Shown: positions 43,864 through 53,092 of the stretch, piece by piece
How the letters are laid out: each line of letters opens with the position of its first letter
Numbering within the stretch: the stretch's first letter is position 1
NCBI GenBank assembly: GCA_947095585.1
Contig: OX352762.1
Span: forward strand, 23,846,669 to 23,910,668
DNA: 64,000 nucleotides
Source of the DNA: Nephrocerus scutellatus
Taxonomy: Eukaryota > Arthropoda > Insecta > Diptera > Pipunculidae
Direction of reading: 5' to 3'
Position numbers and translations under genes: made by a program
Notes under the pieces: model-generated
The model's input: the letters and a program-made list of their open reading frames with translations, nothing else
Databases searched by the model: none
Told to the model about the DNA's origin: nothing

Positions 43864-46755
43864 ATGAACTCTAATTTTGAAATTCATTTCACAAATATTC
43901 GCGGCATTAAAAGAAATTTCAATTCGATCGTAGCACATCTTGACGCGAATAAACCTGCGGTTCTAAGTTTATGTGAAACGCAGGCCTCTTATATGGGTAC
44001 CCCAAATGATTTTCAATGTCAGGTGTATTCTCGTGTCGACTGTTTGGTTCCTCATCGTGGGGTTATTTTATTTATACGAGAAGACATCAGTTTTAGTGTA
44101 CCTAATTTTAATATTCCAAACAGTAATCCAATGTTCAATACGATATGGATTGAAATTGTAATTTCAAACCATTCGATATTTATTTGTTCCCTTTATCGTA
44201 GTCCTAATTTGTCACCTGATGACACTAATATTGAGTTTAATTACTTATCAGACACAATAGACAAGATTTACAAATCATCACCAACATCAGAATTGGTAGT
44301 CTTGGGTGATTTTAATGTCCACAATGATTCATGGTTGACCTATTCGAATGGTAGAGATCGATCAGGTGAAACCGCAGAACTATTTTCAAATGTTAATCTT
44401 TTCACCCAACTCGTTGATAAGCCAACTAGGTATCCCGATACTAATGGTCAATCACCTCACCTTTTAGATTTATTTCTTACAACTATGCCTGATAAATATT
44501 CAATTGATGTATCTGCTCCATTAGGTCTTTCTGACCATGCTTTGATAGTAGCCAAATTTTCAATATCACCAGCCCTTATAGAGACTACAAGTAAAAGGCT
44601 ACTCTGGCACTATAAAAATGCTAACTGGGAGCTCCTGAACCAATTTTATAGCTCATTTGATTGGTCAACCTGTTTTTCCAGCAATAAAGCTAATGAAGCA
44701 TCACAACTTATCACGTCAACCATTTTGCTAGGAATGAAAAATTGCATTCCTTCTTCATTTAAAAAGAAAAATACTCATAAAAATAAATGGTTTAACGAAC
44801 ATTGCAGGTCAGCAGTCGCGTGTAAAAAAGCAGCCCATTTGGACTACGTTAATTGCACTTCTGAAGAAAACCTTGTAAAGTTTCGAATAGCTAGAAACAG
44901 ATCAAACGCTATATTGAAAAGGTCCAAAATAATATATGACCTTAAGATTCGAGATAGCATGCGAAAAATATTGGATTCTGATTCAAACAGTCGAAGCTTT
45001 TGGTCGTTTGCTGCATTGGTTAAAAGAAACTTTGCAGACAATACTTCGTCTATTCCTTCTTTATTTCATAATGGTATTCATTATAGAACTAATATTGAGA
45101 AAGCTAATCTCTTAGCTTCTCATTTCGCTGGTGCGTCTACTCTTCCTTTAACTAATCAAAGCCCCCCAATTCTCCCGAATCTTGGCCCAGGTATGTCTAA
45201 AATCTATTTTCGGAAACGGGTTGTTTCAAAGATTCTGAAAGAACTTGACCCCAATAAAGCGACTGGCCCCGACGGTATTCCGCCATTAGTATTGAAAAGT
45301 TGTCATCATACTTTGGCAAAACCGCTTAGCAAATTGTTTCATCTCTCAATGAAGACAGGTGTTTTTCCATCATTTTGGAAAATAGCAAATATTCAACCCG
45401 TTCCGAAAAAAGGTGATAAATCGGCACCTACGAACTACCGACCTATTGCTTTGTTGTCGGTTCTATCGAAGGTAATGGAATCTATCGTTAATTTCAGACT
45501 AATGAACTATCTGGATTCGAATGTTCTTTTATCCGATGTTCAGTATGGATTTCGTAAAAATCGATCTTCAGGCGAACTAATGACGTGCATGACTCATTGT
45601 TTGGAGCGAAGCATTGAAAACCTAGGTGAATCAAGCGTTGTTTCCTTAGATATTGCTAAAGCTTTTGATAGAGTATGGCATGATTGTCTTATTAATAAGA
45701 TTCGTGCGCTGAATTTACACTCCTCTCTCATTACATGGATTGAGAATTATTTATGGAACCGTAAAATAAAAGTTGTATTAAATGGTATATCTTCAGATTC
45801 ACATGGGATCAATGCTGGCGTGCCTCAAGGATCATCCTTGTCTCCCACGCTCTTCTTGATATATATCAACGACCTATTGTCTTCTACAACCTGTGATATC
45901 CATTCATTTGCTGATGATACAACACTATCGGCCTCCATTGAGTTTGACAATCAAAAAGAATGCAATTCTCGCTTGAATGGTTCGCGTGAAAAAATGAATT
46001 TGACTATTCTGTCTAATATTCAAATCATTCTTGATTGGGGCATTTCTAACAGAGTAGAATTTAACCCAAATAAATTCCAGTCTTGCCTTTTTTCTCAGAA
46101 GACAACTCAACATTATGTTCCTCCTGTTATTAATGGTACCTCTATTGCGAGATCTGATTCACTTAAGTTGTTAGGTTTAAAAGTATCAAGTGATCTTTCT
46201 TGGAAAGAACATATTTATGAAATTTCAAAAAGAGCTAGCCAATGTTTAGGCTTCATAAGACGTTGTAACTTCTACTTCACTCCCTCTGAAGTGTTAAGAT
46301 TATATAAATCTTATGTTAGACCAATTTTAGAATTTAATTCATATGTGTGGGGTGGTGCTCCAAGATCGCATTTGGTTCATCTTGATGGTGTTCAGAATAG
46401 AGTTATCCGTTTGATAAACGATGTAACCATTACTTCGTCTCTTGATACTTTGGAGCACAGACGAAATGTAGGAGCTTTATCTGTTTTCTATAAATTTTAC
46501 AACGGTAAATGTTCTTTAGAAACCCGTTCTCTAGTTCCTGGGCCTTTTCTCAGTAACGTAAACACTCGTTTAAGGTGCAATCAACATAGATTTGCCTTAA
46601 AACTTTTTTCATGTAGAACCCAACACTTTAAATCCTCCTTTTTTCCTAGAGTATCTTCGATGTGGAATCAATTGGTCGAACACGTGTTTCCAGAATCTTA
46701 TAATCTGCAGGCGTTCAAATTAGCCGTTAACAAGTTCTTAAAGGATGATGGTTAA
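43864..46755 (+). CDS. CR1-like LINE ORF2: endonuclease and reverse transcriptase, intact, unit 1
   Basis: 963 residues from the first ATG. The open frame extends ten codons upstream to a TTG, which I do not take as start. Endonuclease, about 1-230: E38 in LSLCETQ, D149 and N151 in VLGDFNVHN, and the terminal SDH at 223-225, so the catalytic set is complete. A linker follows to about 440. RT, about 440-760: TGPDGIPP with D470, NYRPIALLSVLSKVMES, motif A SLDIAKAFDRV (D596), GVPQGSSLSP, and motif C FADD at 682-685. The C-terminal domain carries YVWGGAP and SSMWNQL. The protein would nick target DNA and prime reverse transcription there. No stop or frameshift is present. Insertion is into LOA-like DNA. 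Confidence 0.92.
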   Translation: MNSNFEIHFTNIRGIKRNFNSIVAHLDANKPAVLSLCETQASYMGTPNDFQCQVYSRVDCLVPHRGVILFIREDISFSVPNFNIPNSNPMFNTIWIEIVISNHSIFICSLYRSPNLSPDDTNIEFNYLSDTIDKIYKSSPTSELVVLGDFNVHNDSWLTYSNGRDRSGETAELFSNVNLFTQLVDKPTRYPDTNGQSPHLLDLFLTTMPDKYSIDVSAPLGLSDHALIVAKFSISPALIETTSKRLLWHYKNANWELLNQFYSSFDWSTCFSSNKANEASQLITSTILLGMKNCIPSSFKKKNTHKNKWFNEHCRSAVACKKAAHLDYVNCTSEENLVKFRIARNRSNAILKRSKIIYDLKIRDSMRKILDSDSNSRSFWSFAALVKRNFADNTSSIPSLFHNGIHYRTNIEKANLLASHFAGASTLPLTNQSPPILPNLGPGMSKIYFRKRVVSKILKELDPNKATGPDGIPPLVLKSCHHTLAKPLSKLFHLSMKTGVFPSFWKIANIQPVPKKGDKSAPTNYRPIALLSVLSKVMESIVNFRLMNYLDSNVLLSDVQYGFRKNRSSGELMTCMTHCLERSIENLGESSVVSLDIAKAFDRVWHDCLINKIRALNLHSSLITWIENYLWNRKIKVVLNGISSDSHGINAGVPQGSSLSPTLFLIYINDLLSSTTCDIHSFADDTTLSASIEFDNQKECNSRLNGSREKMNLTILSNIQIILDWGISNRVEFNPNKFQSCLFSQKTTQHYVPPVINGTSIARSDSLKLLGLKVSSDLSWKEHIYEISKRASQCLGFIRRCNFYFTPSEVLRLYKSYVRPILEFNSYVWGGAPRSHLVHLDGVQNRVIRLINDVTITSSLDTLEHRRNVGALSVFYKFYNGKCSLETRSLVPGPFLSNVNTRLRCNQHRFALKLFSCRTQHFKSSFFPRVSSMWNQLVEHVFPESYNLQAFKLAVNKFLKDDG

Positions 46756-46840
46756 AGTATTCATAAGTTGTTTCTTAATAGACTCTTAATGTATAAAGGA
46801 GACTATTATTTATGTACTTCCATATTATTAACGTGACGAT

Positions 46841-47146
46841 TCCATAGTTTTCGGGGTCGCTGAGGTGAATAGTGAATAATGAATAAGACACTCGTATGGT
46901 GGTGGGTCCTTTGATGCAAATAACAACTTAAATAAACAAATAGTAAAATTAACTAAAGTTCTCTAGTTACGCTGGTGATAACTTTAAATGTACACTAAAC
47001 ACTTTTTACAATAACGCTTGTACTTCACTACTCTTTCGGCAAGAGCTTTTCAACTACACTGGTTGAATTCCAAATAAAAACTAACTTACTTCGGCCTAAA
47101 GTCTCTATTTATACTCAATCAAAAGCTTCCAGAAACTTCCAGTCTT
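46841..47146 (-). promoter_or_regulatory. Heat-shock-like promoter and leader, unit 2
   Basis: Same elements as in unit 1 and unchanged: TATAAATAG at 47,105-47,113 and the TTC-GAA-TTC array at 47,127-47,140. One A/C difference lies in the leader (near 46,930). Here the direction of transcription points back into the CR1-like element of unit 1, so it could produce antisense ORF2 transcripts. Confidence 0.5.
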
Positions 47147-47313
47147 ATAGACAGAAATGTGGAGAAAAACCAGAAATTGTAGCCTTATTCTCTTATTTTC
47201 AACTAACGATATGTAATGAGTCAATTTCTAAAAATAAACTACATGTTCTATCATGTTCTTTTACAAAAACCGGGCAAACCGTACAAACCGGTTTGACTAC
47301 TTTTTTGACCAGT

Positions 47314-47678
47314 ACATAATAACCAGTCTATGATGGCGAAGCAATGCGATCAGGTTAAACACCAAGCTGCGACTGTTCCGTTCAAATGTTGAATCTGTGC
47401 TGTTGTATGGGTACAGCACTTGAAAGGTGACCGCTACTATCACAAAAAGATTACAAACGTACGCAATTCATTGGAATCTGTTATCTCAGGATACTAGAAG
47501 AACGGTTCGTCCGAGGAATACATGGCGCCGAACAGTTGAGGAGCAGTCACGTCAATTGGGGAAGAGTTTGAGAGAGCTCTAGCTCATTGCCAGGGACCGC
47601 ACGCGATGGCGCGTAGGCGTAGTAGAGGACCTAGGACCCACAAGGGGATATAGGACATAAGTAAGTAAGTAAGTAGTG
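47314..47678 (+). mobile_element. LINE 3' end with TAAG tail, unit 2
   Basis: Second copy of the 38,130-38,495 LINE tail. Two bases are missing near its start (TATGATGGCG against TATGATATGGCG) and one substitution lies near 47,468. (TAAG)4 is at 47,658-47,676. Confidence 0.7.
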
Positions 47679-48038
47679 CATAATGATTTAAACTTACAAG
47701 CGACTACATTTCAAATAATCTTAACAGCTTAAAAGTATGCTACATAGAAGTGCTTATTTTTAGTATGCCGTATGTACATTGCGATTTATCTTAGGATTCG
47801 AATTCTATTATATGCGCTACTAACTTCTTTTTGTAACAATATCAATGAAGACAGCTTAGTAATCACTTGTAACAGTTGAACGCTCGCGTGACTTCCACAG
47901 TAACTAAAGTCCGTTTTTTGCTACAAATTAAAAGCAATCCTGTTCCATAATATTACGTGTTAATTTTCGTTTGAAAAGTTTATATGAAAAAAGTAAATGT
48001 AAAAAAAACTTGGTTTTTCGGTTACAAACTTTTATGTA

Positions 48039-48364
48039 TAGATCGACACATGCCACACGCCATACACCGCATAGTCCTTTTATTTTTACATTGTATTATT
48101 TGGTAATAACCGCGTAAATATCTGTTTCTTAGGTCAGGCCTATTTCAAGTATTTTCATTTTCCACCCACGCCACGTGCGAAATGCGATACACGTCACATG
48201 CGGAATATAAAAAGTGCTATTTAACACTAAGACACTTCTTAACTTCAGCTCTCTAGGTCGTGTGAAAGGTTGTGAAAATTGACGAAATAAAATGTCCATC
48301 CATCACACGTGCCACACGCAACACGCGTCACACGTGCAATTTTATATTATATTTTAACCAACAT
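48039..48364 (-). repeat. Dispersed repeat with CACACGYGCCACAC motif, unit 2
   Basis: Identical, as far as I can read, to 38,855-39,180. Confidence 0.65.
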
Positions 48365-49250
48365 TGGAAGCCAACAGCCAAAATAACAATTCGCTTAGCA
48401 GATAGCACAATTATTTAAAACCTCTGCAATATATGCAAACAGACTTTCAAATAGAAGAACAGGCAATAAAGCTAACTGACGGGTTGGTTGCCTGTAAGGA
48501 AGACACCAAAGCAGATTTAGAAACGTTTTAAAGGAATATATCAGTAGCTAAGCTGTAAGACAACGTCATTAATATGAGTTTCACCGACATTCTTTTAATC
48601 GTATACCAGAATTTAAGGAATAAAAAAACGGCATCTAGCCTAGCCTTAATAAATGTGTACATGAACGTCCTTAAATCTGGAAGGATGCAATTTCTAAACA
48701 TGAAATGAAATCCTTCATTAAACAATTCTTTTGTTGTAAAACACCCGGAGTTCAAGGAGAGCGTTTGGTAGAGATATCTTTTTTCCTAGTGCAACGATTT
48801 TCGTAATAAGCACGTTGAGGTTTAGCGAAGGAAAAGTTGGTTAGAGCGCAATTAAATGAACTGAACTCTTTTAATGTAGAGAACTTTTCATTGTAACTGT
48901 AATTGATAAAAAAAAAAGGTTTGCAATTAGCGGTCCTTCTACACAGAAATGTAAATTTTCATTTGTGCTCACATTTAATCATTGTATTAGTACCTGCAAG
49001 GGCAAGTTCGTTTAGAATATCTATTCGCTATTCGCACTTAACAAAAATATTATTCCATTGTGCTAACAAATAGATTTTTAAATTTAATCGACAAATGACC
49101 ACAAAAGCGAAAAGCGTCCATAATACCCGATATAAAAAGGACTCCGTTTTAGTTTTGCATCAAGCCCAGCTACTCTATGAGACAGACAAACTAAAACGAT
49201 AAGACCTGTATGTTGTATTTCATTAAATTCATAACTATGAACAAAATAAA
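48365..49250. other. Unassigned part of unit 2
   Basis: Counterpart of 39,181-40,067, with eight substitutions and one A-run length change concentrated in its right third. Confidence 0.4.
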
Positions 49251-50073
49251 AACAACCCATAAAAATTCAAATTTTTAGTGTCAATTCTCTAATAGCGAAA
49301 ATATGCACCTAAGAGTTATCCACTATAAATGCTGAAAAATAAAAACACATGCGAAGCACTGCACGATTTTGTGATTCTAATCGTAAAGCAAGCAATCAAG
49401 GCAAGCATGCAGAAAGACTAGGAGTATTTTCCAATGATTTCTGCAGAAGCTGCATGGATGAGAAGGAGGAGGAAACCACCAGCCCTCTCGTTGGTTCAAC
49501 GAGAAGGCGTGGAATTTTCCTAGATCCTTGCGGTATCACAACGGACCTTCATATAGTCTAAGTGCGTCGGTTTTGACTGACGGACACTTCAACCTAACCT
49601 CAACCTAACCTACTCGTAAAGCACCGTTGCTTACAGTGATCTGATGCCGCTATATGGCATGATTCTTAAACATTTTGTATTGGAGAACGTCCAATAAACA
49701 AAAAAATACTGAATTCCGCTATAAATGCTAAAAAATAAGAAGACATGCGAAGCACTGCAACCCAACAACAAAACAACCCAAATCGTAAAGCAAGCAGCGC
49801 TGCTCATGGCGCATCACCGCACTCAGAACACAGTCACTATAGTATGACATGATCTCATGCCGCTATATGGAAAAAAATTGTATGGGAGCCCCCGACCCCG
49901 AGGCCCAATCAATTTCAAATTTTAGTAGAAAGTTTTGTCATGGGAAATACACATGTATGCAAAGTTTGAATAAAATCGGGCTTTAGGAAATGGGTTAAAA
50001 ATTCATCACAAGGTTATACCACCTAGCCAGCCAGCAAACCAAGGGCACGCGAAGTTAATATAGAGAATTAAAA
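49251..50073 (+). repeat. Minisatellite-bearing element split by insertion, unit 2
   Basis: Second copy of the 40,068-40,890 element, with the same interruption, showing that the nested insertion predates the tandem duplication. Confidence 0.65.
49408..49620 (+). pseudogene. LOA/jockey-group LINE C-terminus, unit 2
   Basis: Duplicate of 40,225-40,437, with CRSCMDEKEEET unchanged. Confidence 0.6.
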
Positions 50074-50520
50074 AACCTATAAATTTCTGAAAGAGCTCGA
50101 TAAATTTTTTGATAGCTTATCGAATTTAAAGAACCTTCACGAATACATCAAATATGTCTTAATTTACGAGTATAAACAGACGTTTTTGAAACCGTTCGGG
50201 CTATAATTTTGTCTATCGAAACCCTCTTGCCTTAAAAAAATAAAAATAATTATTTTACGAAGATGACGAAAATTATAAAAAATTAGTTCCTTTAGATTTA
50301 AGACTAACAATCTATCTTTCAATAGTTATTTTCAGTTGGTTTGCTTTTTGATGTATTTTTTAATCTTTTTTTTTAATAAATAACTCCTTATTTACAACTT
50401 TAATTAGGATGCATCAGGTAATTACAGCTAAATCTCGTAGAAGCTATCTCCTACTTGTTGACGTCCACGATGACGGTACACTCATAAGCACGCGTGATCG
50501 TGTGAATCAAAAATAAAGGT

Positions 50521-51441
50521 TTAAAAATTGCCCCTTATGATGCGAGGCACAGCGTGGGCAGTAAGGTTCAAGGAAGGAGAGAGGCGATGTCGATGCCCAT
50601 GTGTTTTGAATGCCAGTGGATCATATTGATGGGGGAATACAAAGTTTGTTAAAACATTCAACATTCGTGTTGTACGACTAAAGAAGGAGTCTCTAAACTT
50701 AACCATACGTGCAAAGATGGGGTTGAGGGTAAACTGATGAGCACTTAGAACGCCACAGGTGCTGTGGTTGAATTCAAGGAGAGGTAACATGCAACTGGCT
50801 ATTTCTGTTTAGCACAGCTCAAGATCTACCTCGTAGATAGTAGATCAAGAGCCAGAGGTTGTGAAATATTTCTTGCATCATGTTAGGAATCCAAGGCACT
50901 TCGCAGCATTTTTTGCGATGTTGAACATGCCAACGAAGCTTGTCGTTGACACACATATCAAGAATTTTCTAATTTTTCAGTTTCCTCGATGCAAGTGCCA
51001 TTCATGGATAATGGCTGGAGGTTACTTTTTCGCTTTAACGACAGAAGACATCATTGGGTTTCGGAAGTGTTAAATTCGACTCTATTGTGTTCTCCCCACT
51101 TTGCTATGCTGTCAGGCTCGGAAATTTACATACGCTGTGGTTCTAGTTCCACATCTGAAGAGAAAGGACGTGAACCTGAGAACATATAAGAGAAGCTAAG
51201 AGTACGGTTGTCACCAAAAGAAGTTATTGGATTACAAGTTAGAGACAGAAGATCGATAATGAAAATTAGACAGAGCCCTGAGGGACACCCGCATTTATGC
51301 GGTAAATATCAGACTTAAAACCATCCACTACAACTTGGATTGAACGGTTTGAAAAATGGCTTCTAATCCATTGAAGCAGAGTTACATCGATTACAAACGC
51401 ACGCATTTTAGACAGAAGAGCTGGATATTATTATTATTAAA
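50521..51441 (-). pseudogene. CR1-like LINE RT remnant, unit 2
   Basis: Same as 41,338-42,212 but with the extra 46 bp. With it the minus strand reads SIQVVVDGFKSDIYRINAGV then PQGSV in one frame, as in the related remnant at 61.65 kb. This is the ancestral form. Confidence 0.8.
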
Positions 51442-51463
51442 CAGATAGGCTAAAAAAATTGAG

Positions 51464-51774
51464 ACGAGCCAGAAATGATTGAAGTGCCACATTCGGCGAG
51501 CCAAATTCGCTTATTACTAAACATTTGAGGCATATAAAACTAAAAAGTAGGGCAGCCAAAGCAGATTTTGCACATTTTGCAGATAGCTCCATGCTCCATG
51601 CTTCTTCCGCCAGTATTGTTCGAGTGTTGAATGGGACTGCTCCAATTTTATACTCGTACAGTTATACTAGAGTTCTAAAAGACAACATATGAAAATCGAC
51701 TGGGCCATATGGTAGTGTTCTTCAAAGCTAGCATTACCATTTCATAAGTATTTTCATGTATCTTTTTCTCCTGG
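51464..51774 (+). pseudogene. CR1-like LINE scrap, sense orientation, unit 2
   Basis: Duplicate of 42,235-42,545. Confidence 0.55.
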
Positions 51775-51793
51775 ACTCCTCATTTGACATAGT

Positions 51794-52244
51794 TTGAAAT
51801 CAAGTACTTTTGACAGTGACGCTCCTGGACCTTTGTTGACGGAATGTTGTCGTCCTCGCCGGCGAAGTATGCCGAAGCACACACTATATTATCTCGGTCG
51901 GAACTTCTGGAATTTAATTCTCGTGCTGATTAAGCAGGTCTCTCTTGGCACTTACTCCCCGCTTTTAAAAATCAACTTACTTGCCTAATTCCTTAGAAAA
52001 GTCTGCTCATAACCCAAGGCTCTTGGATGAGAGATGAGTAATTGAGCTTTTTTAGAGCCTTTTCCCCTAAGCCAAGCAGTCAGGTTAGGCTGACCCAGTG
52101 ATCGAACCTTACCCGACTCATCTGTCCTCCTTGCGTGCCAAGCTGTAACCGCTGCAGTTCCGCTGCCAGAACAGCTAAGGCCAGCATGTCCAGGGTCGAA
52201 AAAACTGGTAGTGGGACCTGCCTCTTTGCCTTAATTCCGGACAA
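51794..52244 (-). pseudogene. LOA-like endonuclease fragment, unit 2
   Basis: Duplicate of 42,565-43,015. Here the matching LOA-like ORF1 lies on the other side of the CR1-like element, at 56,365-57,360. Confidence 0.65.
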
Positions 52245-52597
52245 TAATACTTGATTTGATTTTCAAGTCAAACGCAAGCAAAAAATATATTCAAAAAATT
52301 AAAATAAATTTTATTTCAAATAATTGAAAATATTTTTTCATATTTTCATTTTAATTAAAATAACCTTTTTTCATTATTTCAAATTGTGTTTAATACCATA
52401 CAGTAGTTATTGTTGTGTTAAAATATTTTAAGATTAATTTTTCATATCTAAAAGTGTTAAATTTATTGGTCAAGATCGATACAGAAAGCAAGATCTTAAA
52501 AAGAACAAATTGGTAATTTAAAAAACAAGAATATCAACAAAAGTGGAGTAGATTTACCAAAGCGGAAACAATAGCCAATTAATAATCGCAGAGTCTG

Positions 52598-52852
52598 GTG
52601 CTGTTGGATAATTTAAACGACAAGATCATCACACTGAATCAACAAAAGAAGTCAAATAAAATCCAAACGACAAAAATTGCTGAACTCGAAAAGCGGTTAC
52701 AGGTGTTTTCCAATATTGTTCATCAAGCGTGGATACTGCTGATAGCAATACCATCAAAACAAAGACATCATATCGTAACGTTACCAAAGAATCAGACACA
52801 AAAAAGCAGTTACGTTAAAAAGTATTGTTATTCAAGTTTTTATTTTATTTGA
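52598..52852 (+). pseudogene. Possible ORF1 relic of CR1-like LINE, unit 2
   Basis: Identical to 43,369-43,623, with the same coiled-coil-like start and no zinc knuckle. Confidence 0.35.
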
Positions 52853-53092
52853 GTAGTTTTCAGAAGTAGAATTTTTATTGACTTTCTGTCTCAGTAGCTG
52901 TGCGTGCCTTTTTCGTTTGTTAGGCCTGGTACTACAAACGAATAAGTAACGTTTTCAATGTTGAGTGGTTGGTTCGTAGAAATTCTTCTTATTATTGTTA
53001 TTTATAATATTTTTTGATTTTTTATATTATTATTATCTTATTTTACGTATATTTTCATCATCTTGACGGGTTCGGTATGTTTAATTTGTAAA

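Larger units (their letters stand above)
37587..46772. repeat. Tandem duplication, unit 1 (about 9.19 kb)
   Basis: Almost identical to 46,773-56,001. The offset is 9,186 at the left edge, falls to 9,183 through small indels and becomes 9,229 after a 46-bp difference. The unit begins at TCTTAATA (37,587-37,594), and the same word stands at 46,773-46,780 and 56,002-56,009. The unit ends inside the 3' UTR of the CR1-like element. Confidence 0.95.
43030..46780 (+). mobile_element. CR1-like LINE, unit 1, lacking its 3' end
   Basis: The 5' boundary lies between 43,020 and 43,200 and is not fixed exactly. It contains an AT-rich leader, a possible ORF1 relic and an intact ORF2. After the ORF2 stop only about 25 nt remain before the tandem-duplication junction, so the 3' UTR stem-loops and the poly(A) present in unit 2 are missing. 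Confidence 0.85.

Noticed and set aside
37600..46780. Interpreting the 9.2-kb repeat as an LTR retrotransposon with long direct repeats
   Set aside because: The unit contains several unrelated nested elements in both orientations, and its edges lie within a LINE 3' UTR, so a segmental tandem duplication explains it better.
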